A stretch of 64,000 nt of DNA, taken from positions 496,001 through 560,000 of the forward strand of contig JAODUP010000463.1 in NCBI GenBank assembly GCA_025642065.1. The letters run 5' to 3'. Positions 24,840 through 36,906 of this stretch are shown piece by piece. This DNA comes from Paralvinella palmiformis. Its lineage: Eukaryota > Annelida > Polychaeta > Terebellida > Alvinellidae. Position 1 is the stretch's first letter; each line of letters opens with the position of its first letter. The notes under the pieces were generated by a model, which saw only the letters and a list, made by a program, of their open reading frames with translations, was not told the DNA's origin and ran no database searches. A program made the translations under genes and the position numbers.

Positions 24840-26065
24840 TAGAGGTGAGGGAACAAGGCGTAATGCTGATGATTTGAAGAAGCTTGCTAGGCAACTCAAA
24901 TGAGTTTATGTGTTTAGGTTACCCATGAAATCAGCAGAACAGGATAGAGACACCTACTCAGAGAGTATGGACAAACCTCTGGTATCCCTGACATAAGAGA
25001 CACTGCACCAAGTGAGGTGGTCAGTGATCTCTTATGTGCAGAAGAGAGAGGAATGCGGAATGCAGCCAGTCATCACCAATGTGAAGGAATCACCAGCGGA
25101 GGGAACCACAGAGCTTTATGATGCACCAAAGAAGCATCACTTAAAGACATTTGTTGACCTGTACAAAGTTAAAGTCTCTACTACACAAAATGTAAGTAAA
25201 ACAATAAAATCTGACAGGAAGCTACTGCACTGTGGGCTGATTGATGGGCATCCTGCCAGAATAATATGAGATGGTGACTGTAGGCGGATTCATCAATGCT
25301 ACAGATGCAAGGTCAACTAGAAGAGATCAAACCCAAGCTTTCGGGAAACCATGAAGAAGCGGACATGAGGTTAATCCTGCATGTGTGTGAAGCAGCTGAT
25401 ATAGGATATGAACGAGTACTGGTCATCTGTAGCGACAGATAGCTCCTGCTGCTGGAGATGATCGCTGGAACAGCTAAGAAGCGCATGAGGTATCTCAGGC
25501 ACTTACACAGCCTGTGAGGGACAGCATACTAATCTTCCATGCACTGACATGCGGTGATACTACTTTAGCCATCAGTAGCCATGGGAAGAAGTCCTACTGG
25601 AAAACATTCCCGAAGCACCCAGTTCTTGTCAACGGAAATGGTCATGATGGAGAGCTGAAGAGTTTGTGTGTTACCTATATGGCACACCGCAACAACCAAC
25701 CACCAACTATGCCAGACTGCAGTTGTTTGGTAAGACCAAAAAGGGTCTGGAGATATTGCATCCAACTATAAATGCCCTGGAACATCATGCAAAACGTCTA
25801 AACTACCAGGCAAAGATCCTGATTACAAGCAAACAGAGGACACACAGATGTTCCACCCCCCAGTTGCTACGACGGCCTGGGAGAAGGCGGAATCTCTTAC
25901 ATCAGTCTGGATAACCCCCCCCCCCTATCTCAGATGCCTGCGTGTAACTAGTGATATGCAGCTGCAAGTCAAAGTGCAAGATTGCCCGCCGTTCCTGCTT
26001 CAAGAATATGCAGTGCACTGTAGCATGAGGATGTGATTTAGTCGGTTTCTGCAACCAAACTGGAC
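24840..26065 (+). pseudogene. Degenerate 'GCDTTSA' multicopy-family protein with Cys-rich tail
   Basis: Pieces in different frames, in order, match a repetitive metazoan family seen as large uncharacterised proteins. A helical segment is followed by GNHEEADMRLILHVCEAA (about 25348-25400) and HALTCGDTTLAIS (family form GCDTTSA). MVMMESLKSLCVTYMA-type core and ARLQLFGKTKKGLEIL precede NALEHHAKRLNYQAKILI, a TTAWEKAE block, and a final Cys-rich segment read as CSCKSKCKI...CFKNMQCT (about 25960-26040). The last segment resembles the CxCxxxC motifs that end intact members. Several frameshifts and stops (including one in the Cys-rich tail) show it is dead. The family's activity is not known to me, and the assignment rests on recalled motifs. 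Confidence 0.65.
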
Positions 26066-26287
26066 AATAGACATCTTTATACTTTGCTCTTTACTGTACC
26101 CTATTTATAAGTGCATAGACAATTGTGTTAAAATAGCTTCAAATGTGATAATTATATATTTAGCAGGACTAAAAAGAGCACAGTTGGGTTCAGAATATGC
26201 AAAAATCATACAAATAGACACAAATATCATTCAAATCGAATGAATCTCAGCAAAAGGTTATGTCCAAAAGTGCAAAACTAGCTGCCA

Positions 26288-26560
26288 TCTTGGAAAAAGT
26301 GGCCACCATCTTGGATTTTCAAATGTTCACTTATTTAGATTTGACGAATGCCTCCAAATAAGTTATTGTGCTAAGTGTCATGCTTCTGCTGCAATTATAA
26401 ATTACTTAGACAAATAAACTTGTGAAAACGGATTTTTTTACCTTGGTGACACCTTGAAAATGAACTTGAAACTCAAAATTGACAATGACATCCATTCACA
26501 TCATTTTTGTTATTCTATAAATGATTGATTCCACATGCATGGGTGTATGCTATTAACAAA
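26288..26560 (-). repeat. Right arm of a long inverted repeat
   Basis: Reverse-complement partner of 23324-23600. Together the arms enclose 2.7 kb containing the hAT remnant and the GCDTTSA-family pseudogene. Confidence 0.85.
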
Positions 26561-27627
26561 TAATGCCGTTACAAAAAAATGAGGCTTTGGCCTCCTGTCT
26601 AAAGCATTTGTGCAAGTATCTGACTATTTTAGAAATATTTAAATGTTTTCCTATGTATCTGATCCCATGTCTGATACATACTTGAAATATAAAAATTTCT
26701 GTTCCAAAACAGGATCGAGTGTGTTGGGTTATATTTTGATTAAAGTAGTTGTAGGGAAAGTAGGATTTAGGGCAACAGACAAGACGTGGGGGTCGAAAGG
26801 AAATGCTAGAGCTAGACGCTTGTAAAAATATTAACCATTCCAATGCGTTCTACAATGATACCCCATTAGATGTATACCCATATAAAAATACCATAAAAAT
26901 GTTAACAATTCCCGTATCACGTACAGTCACCAATTTCCCTTTAAACCACACGCCAGCAATCCGGTCGCAACACGGTTTACACGATATTCCAAGGAAACGA
27001 ACCGCACACATGCTAAAATAAAACTCTTAATATTTGTTTACTGGAATAATTAATATTCTCGGTTTGGTACAGTTTATTAATTACCTGTGAAAACGACTAC
27101 TTGTTATTTTTTATCATCTATGTTAAATGATTGGCATGTGGAGCACATTTCGTAAACGTATCGTAAACTGATTTCAGTTAAACTTCAAATTTACTATAAA
27201 TACTGAATTAAATAACAAAATTAAGACATTTGAAGCTTTCAATTTGTCAAAGCGTCAGTCAGATATAGTACGTGTTAACGGCAAATGTACTAAACACCAG
27301 CAATTTGTTTTAAACATACATGTACACATGTACCAGAATTTATGAATAATAAAGCAAAATACATAAGCATTAATTATTGGTGGCTGATTCAACACGATTT
27401 TAATGGGAACAAGTATGCGGATAAACGAGACGTGACTATATATGATTTAAGCCGATACACAGGTATGAGGTAGCATTCAAGTAACCCCCCGCCGTTATTT
27501 ATTTACCACATACAAATCACTTTGATTAATATTAGTATTTGCTCATTTATTGACACACTGAAAGCAAGTGGGAAGACAGCAAACTATTGCTATGCTGGTC
27601 CCCCAAATTTTTCTTTTTTTCATTAAA

Positions 27628-27658
<31 letters not shown>

Positions 27659-27982
27659 ACTTTTCTTAATTGTTACTGTAATTACAACAGCGTGTTCTAC
27701 CTTAAATGATATATATTTGTATGTATTACTTTGTTGAATTTGTAAATAAATCATTCATTCATTTATATATGCACAGCATGTTTGGGAATAAATAAATATT
27801 GTTTAAACTAGTAGCCATATTTTACTGATCTTTTTCAAACGTATCAAATTATTTAAGTAAATATATCCGATTCATTTTTTAAATGTTTTCTTTTCAACCC
27901 AAACTAGTAAGTGACTAACCTCAGACAAAATATTGGCCGCGTTTGTTCTATAGCTTTCAGTTAACGTGAACAGATCTGTAGC
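26561..27982. other. Gene-free AT-rich stretch
   Basis: No recognised exon. Contains an (AT)n run at 27630-27658 and a short poly-C near 27485. Confidence 0.5.
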
Positions 27983-28070
27983 TTCATTTTTGCACATGGT
28001 ATGTTAAATGGGCAAAGAGATGAGATGATGAAGTTGAAACGAAAGAAAAAATTAAATACTCTCGAGATTC
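27983..28070 (-). mobile_element. Diverged fragment of the dispersed SINE family
   Basis: TTTTTGCACATGGTATGTTAAATGGGC followed by a GAAGTTGAAACGAAAG phrase parallels the body of the copy at 17643-17853 (the first phrase is given only in its core match GCACATGG...TTAAATGGGC). Strongly decayed. Confidence 0.45.
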
Positions 28071-29903
28071 CATCCAAACGCACTTCCAAGTAATCGAGTA
28101 GTGGAACACTACTAAACCAGTTTAATGGTTTGACAGGTCTTCTAGGATAATTGAGATCAGGGCTGAAGAGCATCGAATGAGGACAGTTGTTAGGGGCATA
28201 CAATAATATGTGGATATAGATATATCACTTGTTGATTGAGTTAGTGATTTGCTTAGCTTCTAAACATGAATATATTATCCAATTAATGAGATAATTCTAG
28301 ACCAATCAGACACCGAGCTTCTAGTGGAATCAGTTGAAAAAATAATTGGAGATATATTTTGAACCTAATTGAGTTATCAGTTAAAGAACACCAGAAAATT
28401 AAATATAATTTATTAGTATATTCATAGAAAACCCAAAGATAAAGGCTTTTACTAAATTAACTTCCATTTGACCATCATCATCAATTTCCCAGTAACCTGC
28501 CATACTGCAGTGTTATCAAAATGAGTAATTAGAATAGAATTTTGCCCAAAAAGAAAAAGTTGACTAAATCCCAAAACTCACACTGTTATGTTAGGAAACT
28601 TAAATGTGAGTGGTTATCCATTGCTATATCACTGACCTTTAATAAAATATATACCCTCAAAAGACTCTTGATTGCAATTCAGCAGCAAATAGCAAGCAAG
28701 GAATATACTAGGCAGACATTCAATTATATTTCTAAATTATCATATAAAATGTATGTTTTTCACACAATTGTATACACTAATGTTTAAAATTGTATATAAA
28801 TCGTCCAAACTCAGAAAGCAGCACAGTGGACTGATGGAGCTGAAATCCCATCAGATTGCCCACTGCTGGATTTAGGGTTACTTTGTATTTAAAACTAGTG
28901 AGATGACAGTGATGTTATGCTGATGTAGAAAGATTCACACCGTTGAATTTGTATATTGTGCAACATATAAAAACAGTTTTACTTTATAATGTTGAGGACC
29001 ACAAAATGATTATTGCCACTTCTGTGATATCAAATATAATATTGCAGATGAAATTAACCCAGATTTATGTTCTGTTCTTGTTTAGTTTCACCACTGGCCA
29101 CATGCCTGAATGGTGACTGCCTAAAGAAACACATCCTACAAACAAAAGTATGAGCTGGATTCGAACTCACATCTTGGAAGTTTGCATCACAGTACTCTCA
29201 ACACTGCAGCATCAGAATGCCCATCTCAGTTCTTGGTGTGGAATTCTATTAGACTTTTATATCATTGCAATCTCCTACGAGATTCAAATTCAAGTGTTAT
29301 CTATGTGCATGTGATGTTTCATCCACAAAAAATAGGTTCTCTACAGTTTAACTTTACGATATTAAATTTTTTCATTGTTCCTTTTGCCTGGGATCATTTC
29401 ATATTTTTTGGTTTCTTGGTTATCGAGGATGCAGGCACCAGCAATATAAATGATAATGAACCATGTCAGAGTTAAATTTACCTTCATCTGTATTATAAAC
29501 ATATCCAAATTACATGCCAAGAACAAATGTATAATAAATATTGTATTATTTATGGACATATTTCAACTGATATCAGTTAGAGAGGTTAAAATTGATAGAT
29601 GAGTTTCCATGTGTTTTATAAACTGTTTTCTTCTTTAAAGCATCTCTTATTCTGTGTGCAGTCATATGCACTTACTTGCTGACATAACATATATTATATT
29701 TTGTCTAGAATATACTGTCAGACAGGGAAAAATAAAGCCACTCTCATATACCAAGTAACATTTACAAAATACAGATGTTAATTTATTTGTTTTTCTTCAT
29801 TTATCATAAACATTCTTAAATAAAATTCCAGATTTGCTTCAACAATGATTTTCACACACAATCATTCATCAAAAACATATTTTAACTACAATAAGATTTA
29901 ATA
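28071..29903. other. Gene-free stretch including the TIMM9 3' flank
   Basis: A tRNA-like B box on the minus strand (GAGTTCGAATCC near 29158-29170), preceded by a decayed head to about 29215, suggests another old SINE at 29085-29215. The hexamer TTTATT at 29782-29787 is AATAAA on the minus strand, about 117 bases past the TIMM9 stop, and is a good polyadenylation-signal candidate. No other gene was recognised. Confidence 0.45.
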
Positions 29904-30870
29904 TTATCCGAACATTCCACTAGATTGACTCTGTTTGTTCAACAATGAAGCATCAGGTCCTTGCATCATCTGTGACTCCTGGAATCTCTGTGAAATACGT
30001 TGGGTCATTTTCAAATATTTGTCCATACAATTCTTGGCACAGGAATCCTAAAGGAAGACAAGTCTCTATTTAGCATAATGCTGCTTATTACACATACAGA
30101 TTCCCCCACCCACACAACTAACCACCCACCCACACATAATAATAGAAATATATTATACATTCCATGTGTAAGCAACAGTTATACCAGTGCAGTGTCAAAA
30201 ACTTGAATCTGTAAATGATTAATATCATGACTGTTTGATCTAAATTAATTTCAATATAAAATGCTCAAATATCTAGTGTTCCATATTTATTAATGCTGAT
30301 ATAAAACAACAATAAACACAAAATATTAATATTTTCACTATCTATACCTCAGAATCTAGAACCTTCCTTGTAGTAAAATCATGGATACAGTCTGTGAAAC
30401 ACATTTCAGACAACTTATTGTAAGACAGCAAAAATTCACGGAACTGTAAAAACAAAATCAGAAGAAGAAAATTCAATTGAAATCAAATTCTAGTACTTAT
30501 TTAAATTATACTTGTAAAGGTAATGCATCAGATTATCTCTCTGTCTGTCTGTATGTAAAGTTATCAGATGACAGTAATTAGAATGGTTTGTCATACATAT
30601 ACATGCTTTATGAAATATCTGCAGCAAATCTACCCGGTAGTTGTATATGATTTGATTTTTCATGTTTTAATTTCCTATCACTAATTGTTATTATAATCTA
30701 TAATCCCCAAGTCTGTTACTATTTTATTAAATCTGTGGAGGAGTATATGGATGTAGGAAATTACTATCACACCACTGCCAGTTTTGTCTTCAACATATCA
30801 CTTGATGGAGTTAGCGAACCTGCTTCATTGTCCGTTCCGTGTCTTCATCTAGCTGTAGATTTGCCGCCAT
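29904..30870 (-). CDS. TIMM9: Mitochondrial import inner membrane translocase subunit Tim9
   Basis: Three exons, all phase 0: 30820-30870 (17 codons), 30348-30443 (32 codons) and 29904-30047 (47 codons plus stop), giving 96 residues against 89 in human. The start [17 protein letters not shown] follows CAAACATGGCGGC. Exon 2 reads [19 protein letters not shown] and then IHDFTTRKV. Exon 3 reads [20 protein letters not shown]. Twin CX3C pairs are at residues 32/36 and 52/56, exactly as in Tim9. Donors GTTCGC and GTATAG and acceptors TTACAG and TTTAG are all canonical GT-AG. Tim9 forms a hexameric chaperone with Tim10 in the intermembrane space, carrying hydrophobic carrier precursors to TIM22 (family knowledge). 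A 3' splice-like site (TGTGCTTCAG) near 30895 suggests an upstream non-coding exon. The gene is head to head with TALPID3. Confidence 0.97.
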
Positions 30871-33800
30871 GTTTGTTGATGTGAACACTAAACCTGAAGC
30901 ACAAAGTTATAATTAACTGTCAGGATACATATAATGAGCTACATATGGGTTTAAATTAATATCACAATTTGACAGACTAGTATCATTTTCCATACAGAGA
31001 TCGCAGTACTATAATCGTTACCCGCTTTTAATATTGGAAACTAAATCTGTTGACTGGTCTTCAATCTGTCCTGTAGTTATCACTTGTCTGTAATTTGTGA
31101 AGAAACTTTGGTAGATATCATTCAATTGTAAATACAGATCTATCTGACAATGGAAACTTATATATTATCTAAAGCCATTAAAATCAATATAATGGAACCT
31201 TATATTAATAAATACCTGGAAAAAAATAACTGAAAGAAGATATTTCAACAAAACAGATATGGACTAATTTTGTGATGTAACATAAAGCTAGATCATCCTT
31301 CACCTATCCAGCAGTGTTCTGTTTTTTCAGAAAAATAATATGATCTATGTCAATATAACACATCAGACTGTATTTCAATCACTCAGTCTTAACCAGAATT
31401 AAGGTCCATTTTAAACATGGTCTATTTGTTTTGTTAGTTTTCTTCAAAATGATGTCCAGCTGGAAACTGGACATTGTCCTTAATTTATTAGAGACTGTTT
31501 TTGTAAATATTTTATGTTTAATCTAATATGTGTTGATAGCTATTATACAAAAATATACTTGTTTAATAATTCTTTTATAATCAGTGATTGATGTTCATTA
31601 TATACATACGATGTGCTGGTGAGACACCGGTCCTTGTTTAGTGGCTAAAACATGCCCAAGCCACTCTCAGTTTTTCGAAGACGGTGGGGGAAATTCATGA
31701 ACATTTTACAATCTAATATTGCCACATCTGTACACAACACATTGCCAAACCATATTTCACAATGATTCTATCAACTCCTATACGTCTATATATACTGTTC
31801 GTAACACACAAAACATGATATTAGCACTGATATCACACTAGTTCAAATTTAAAAAAATGCCTTTGATTAACAACAGTTTCAAAAGTGACTGATTTTGAAT
31901 TTGCTCACATTGGTTGCTAATGTCAAATAGATGCACAAAGCTGTTAAAATCTGAAGAAACAAATTAGTTTAATCTCATTTCAAATATACAGGTGTAGCAT
32001 TGCTCTGTTTAATATAATTATACATATTTTTACTAAGGCTGTAGTGTCATGATTTACTCAGGAGTGAACAGCCCATGGTGGCATAAGTAGTAGTAAATAA
32101 GTTAATACATCATTTCAATATTTGTACACAAATAGCACTTAAAGGAACACCTTCATTTCAATATTTCAGGACTAATACAAATATGCTCGCACAAATTATG
32201 TCAAAATAGGAACATGGTAAGGCAAAAGTTAAATAATCCAGTTCAAAGTGTAGGTTAATCAACTATTTATGGTCTGTGGGCACTGCTATTTTGAAGCCAG
32301 ACACAGACCAGATGCTATTGAAATCTGACATCACTTAATACAAGCTGTTTGTATTACCCGGTTATAACAATTTAACCAGGGATCAGCCAAATATTTATTT
32401 TCATAACAAAACCATACAATATGGCATTCAAGGAAGCTATAATAGCTACCCTGTAGTAATTAAGATTATTTTCTTTATCCGTATATCTATGATACTGTTA
32501 TGCACCATGTTGACAACCGGGGATGTTTCAAAATGGGACTGTCCCGTTTTGCAGCCATTCTGATTTTAAGAATGCCTGCTCATTTAGCAACCACATAGCA
32601 ACAAAATGTTTCGCTGTTATTTCTAAATTTTCTGTAATCTGATCATGCGATGCTGTGCTGAATCAAGTGGTTGAGAAATGTGCTGTCCATCTTACAACCA
32701 CGAGGCTTGTGGTGTGGTTGCGAAAGTCCCTTTTTAAAAAGGCCAGGGTTGTGAAATGGTTTGGTACAATGACAATTAGAGTTTGTAATTATTGTTTGGG
32801 GATTTTGGGTTACTTTCATAAACATCACGCACTTAATTTTTAGGTCACATTATACAAGGATAAATTATTCTTTTCAAAACACAAGACATTACACAGGACA
32901 GGAGTTATATGCATTCACTGGACTTGCTTTAGTTTAGCCATGACTAGATAAAATTATGGCGTCAAGATGAAAAGCATTAATTTTGATGTATTAAACACAC
33001 TTCCAAGCAATATATAAAACCAGCGCCAGAGAATGATAGTAGTTTCATAGTATAGATATATACCTATAGGGATGAAGTGAGGAGGTATGACCACCTTAGG
33101 CTTCAATGGTTTGATCTTAGTATAGACGATACAACAATCGGCAAGAAGTACTTTTCTACCAGTCCCTCAGTGTTTATTGTTCTTAACAAGACACTTATCA
33201 CATGATTTGTGAAGGTTATTTACATAAGCAAAGTGACAGGAGGGGAAGTTCGACTACAGTGTCGGGTGGATCGAACAGACGTATATATACATAGTGTAGA
33301 CTTTTGAAATATTGACAGCTAGTGACAAAAGTTCAACTTTTGACTTGACCACTTTCAGTCGTTAATTGATTTTTGGTGGTGTATTGTTGTAAATTATTTC
33401 AAAGTAACCACAAAACAATTATTCAGCGATTTATTATGTTCCAGGCTAAAACTATTATGTGTAATAAATAACGAATAGGGTTTTAATGTTGGAACTGGCT
33501 ATATGTATGTGAGCCATATGTTTAGACCCCAAGTCTAAACGTATATGAGGATGCATGCACATCTGTTTTTGTGTGAGGATGTATGTGCATCTGTTTTTGA
33601 AATGATAAGAAAACGCTGCCCTGTTTTCTTAAACTACAGATTTAATCAATTAAACAGCTACAAAATTCCAGTACTTATAACTCTAAGATACGGCCGGCCT
33701 AGTACATCTCTGTCATAGTCGTAGACCTTATGTATATCAACACACAGGCGTAGAAAAACCCCAGTACTAAAGATACGCGAGTTAGTCTGTTAGAGTAATG

Positions 33801-34400
33801 CATTAACCTGAAGCGTTTTCTTTCAGGTCACTGGACTAATGCCATTAAAACTACAACTCGCGTAACCAGAAATAAAAACATACGCATGCACATATCGGCT
33901 CACGTACGTCTAGGCTACAGGTCTAAACGTACGGCTCACGTACGCGTAGCCACTGCCTTTAACTTGTTTAAGTTTAATGTAAATCATATAAAAATGTTGT
34001 GGTCGATTCTCCCGTCATGGTCGAACCTCCCTTCTCCCTTAATAGTAAAAGATCTATTAGTATTACTAGGTATTGTACTGTTATATTTAGACTCCACATC
34101 TAGAATTTAGATCTAGATCATTCTGATTCTTTATTTCTGTAGATCTAGATCATAGAATGATAGATGGTCTGGTACATCTAGATATCTGATATGTGAGCGA
34201 TAATAAGAATTGTCTTACATTAACACCAGTGTCAATCGATTTAATCTCAAGCAGGCTTGATAATTCTATGAGAAGATTAATATATATTAATCTTGAAATT
34301 AAAATGTCTGCACATTGACTTCTAAAATACACCTAATGAAAAACATTCACCTTAGAGATCTGTCCAAACGTGCTCAGTCCAAATAGTCAACAATAGTATC
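30871..34400. other. TIMM9-TALPID3 intergenic region or TIMM9 first intron
   Basis: No coding exon is seen. The first TIMM9 exon or exons may lie near 34216 or beyond, where a minus-strand GTAAGA donor follows AATTGACACTGGTGTTAAT; this is unproven. A perfect 8-base hairpin (GTTTAGAC/GTCTAAAC) occurs near 33521-33541. The string around 32640-32840 has an open frame on both strands and no recognisable protein. Confidence 0.4.
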
Positions 34401-34409
34401 TGGCTTGTG

Positions 34410-34619
34410 ATTGGCTCTTTATTCTTGTATCTAGTATGATTTAACGTAAACGTCTTTCTCATCCAGCCAATCACAGCCATTTTCACAAATAGAATATTTG
34501 TCCCTTAAGTTGACAGCGGGCGATATAAACATAACATACCAGAGGAATCCTTTCGTTAAATTTTATTTTATTTGATCACGAAGTGGAGATATGTGTGAAT
34601 TGTCACATGTCAGCCCAAT
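34410..34619. promoter_or_regulatory. CCAAT-box cluster, probable shared TIMM9/TALPID3 promoter
   Basis: Three CCAAT boxes lie within 210 bases just upstream of the TALPID3 start: ATTGG (inverted) at 34410-34414 in GTGATTGGCT, CCAAT at 34467-34471 in AGCCAATCAC and CCAAT at 34615-34619 in GCCCAATCAC. The first two are near-perfect mirror copies of the NF-Y consensus. The two orientations and the head-to-head genes fit a bidirectional promoter. No TATA box is evident. Confidence 0.5.
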
Positions 34620-34662
34620 CACAGTCACTTGTTAGAGGGTGAGGTACAATTTTCAAAGAAAT

Positions 34663-36871
34663 ATGTCTGTAATAGAAATGTCACGGCCCTCGATGGAGCA
34701 GGTTAGTTCTCTGAATAGCACTCGTTCTCGAAATTCGAATGACTCGAAATCGTCTGCCAATGAGTTGCTCTCAATAACCGATGCCGCAGTTAGTGCCCTG
34801 AGTAAAACGAGCAATCCCAGAGTAAAGACTTATGTACGAAATAATGAGCCGTATTCCATGTTCCAAAACGGAATTTCTTTATTATCGCCCACCGACTCGC
34901 CCCCTCAACCTATTGAAGGTAGGTCTAATCAGTGTCAGACTTCGAGCAGTGACCAAAATGTAACTGGACAGCTGTCGGATGGATCTCGAAGTACCACTGC
35001 AAGCGAGATATTAATCAAGTCAACCATGAACGATAAGGATATACTGTCATGTCACAACAGTAGCAACCTCTCCGATGTGTCAAAGTGTACCACAACAAGT
35101 GAAGCGAGTTCAGCTTTCATTACTGGCCAGGCACAACGTGTAAAAATACCATCGAAGAAACTAAAAGAAATTAAATCTCCTTTTGAAAATAGAGAAGTTG
35201 AGAAAACTAAATGCTGTCAGTAAGCATGTTGGACATCGTTCATCTGCTGGTAAACACGATAAGCAGGATGCTATTTCAGCAAGATCAAATAAAACAGTCC
35301 CAACAAGCGCTGTAACAACTAGATCTAGACAAAACAACCGAACTGATGGCTTACAGAGTAATCCAAACTCGGATCTAGACAAGTTGAAAAATGTTTCTTA
35401 CCGTAACCTGAATGCATCAGATGACCCAAACAGTAATAAAGAGACGCTTATATCAACTGATAGTGGCTATTTGACACAGAATATCAAGGTGATCAGGGAA
35501 AAGTGGCCTATACAAGAAAATGTTGATGAAGAGGAAACCCCACGTGACATTCCTAGTATGACTGAGGAAATAGGTGCAGAATTACACAGCAACAGTCCTA
35601 TAGATGTAACCGCAAAAGACAAAGAACGACAATCAAGTAATTATGGCTACATGTTTTTGGTATATTATCATTTTAGGGATTCTCTAGGTTTATAATTACA
35701 GCATAAACCAAAATCTTTGGTAGTCAGTAATAATTCGCATCAAATTTTATTATTTAGGTGATACTAGCACCGGCAGTGACAACCCAAGTATTTTCACTGT
35801 GCAAGAGAGGCTTGTTACAATCAGAGCAACAGATGTAGACAATTCGAACGGATCAACTACCCAGTCATCTGTAGCCAGTTTGGAAGGTCGACAATCAATT
35901 GATAAGAAGGATTCAGCAAGTTCTCTGGAACAGCGCTTTTCAAAAGTAAATATTTTTACTGGCTATGATGTCTCAACAAAGCAGGATAATAGTTATATAT
36001 TTTCTACTGACATTTTTTTATAATTAGACTTCCATTTGGTAATAAAGCATTTCATTCTGAACACAAATATTGTTTGCTGTAGTGTGATACTTGGGTGATC
36101 ACTTAACATGTCACGCAATTGTATGTTTGTTAATAAAAGCCACAACAGTAAGTTCAAAATGTGTGTGTGATTTATTAATCTTGTTTCATTTTTTAAGTTT
36201 CATACATCATACCTGAAGCAAGGTACTCTCAGTGCTGGCCATCGTGGTGACCATATCTTAAACAGTGGACAAGTACACATTGCTAAAACATCATTGACTG
36301 AAAAAGAGAAACAGCTAAAGGAAGCATTTTGCAAAAGGTAAATGTAGTACTTTATAATAATAATAATTACAAAACTTCTATTGTGCCTATATCGTCGAAA
36401 AGAATTAAGCTCAGTTGTGCACCTAGTACAGGGGTTGGGCAAACTCATAGTCTGGGTACGATGCAAAGTTCATCAACAATGATCAGATGGTAAGGAAACT
36501 TAGGAAGGATAAATGAGTCTGAAAAGGTGAGTTTTCAAATGGTGACTGAAAGAAACTATGCTATTTGATAACTTAATATGTTTAGAGTGAATTCCAAAGA
36601 GTAGGGACAGCAACTGAAAAAGCATGAGTCCCAGTATGAGTTTTAACCCTGGGAATAGACAACAATTGAAAATCAGATGAATGGAATTCTAAAAAAATAG
36701 ATATGAAGGTTCTCCAGAAGAAAGAGTAGTTTTAGTACTTTAACACATATATACACTGTTTCTGTAGATATTTTGATTGAACATGACAAAATAGGTATTT
36801 ATCATGCAGATTAATCTAATGTCATTAGGTAAACAAAACACACTTTAAATACCCAAATAAATTATAAAATT

Positions 36872-36906
<35 letters not shown>

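Noticed and set aside
35165..35223. Programmed ribosomal frameshift in TALPID3
   Set aside because: No established slippery-site context is evident and the gene is not known to use recoding. An indel or assembly error is simpler.
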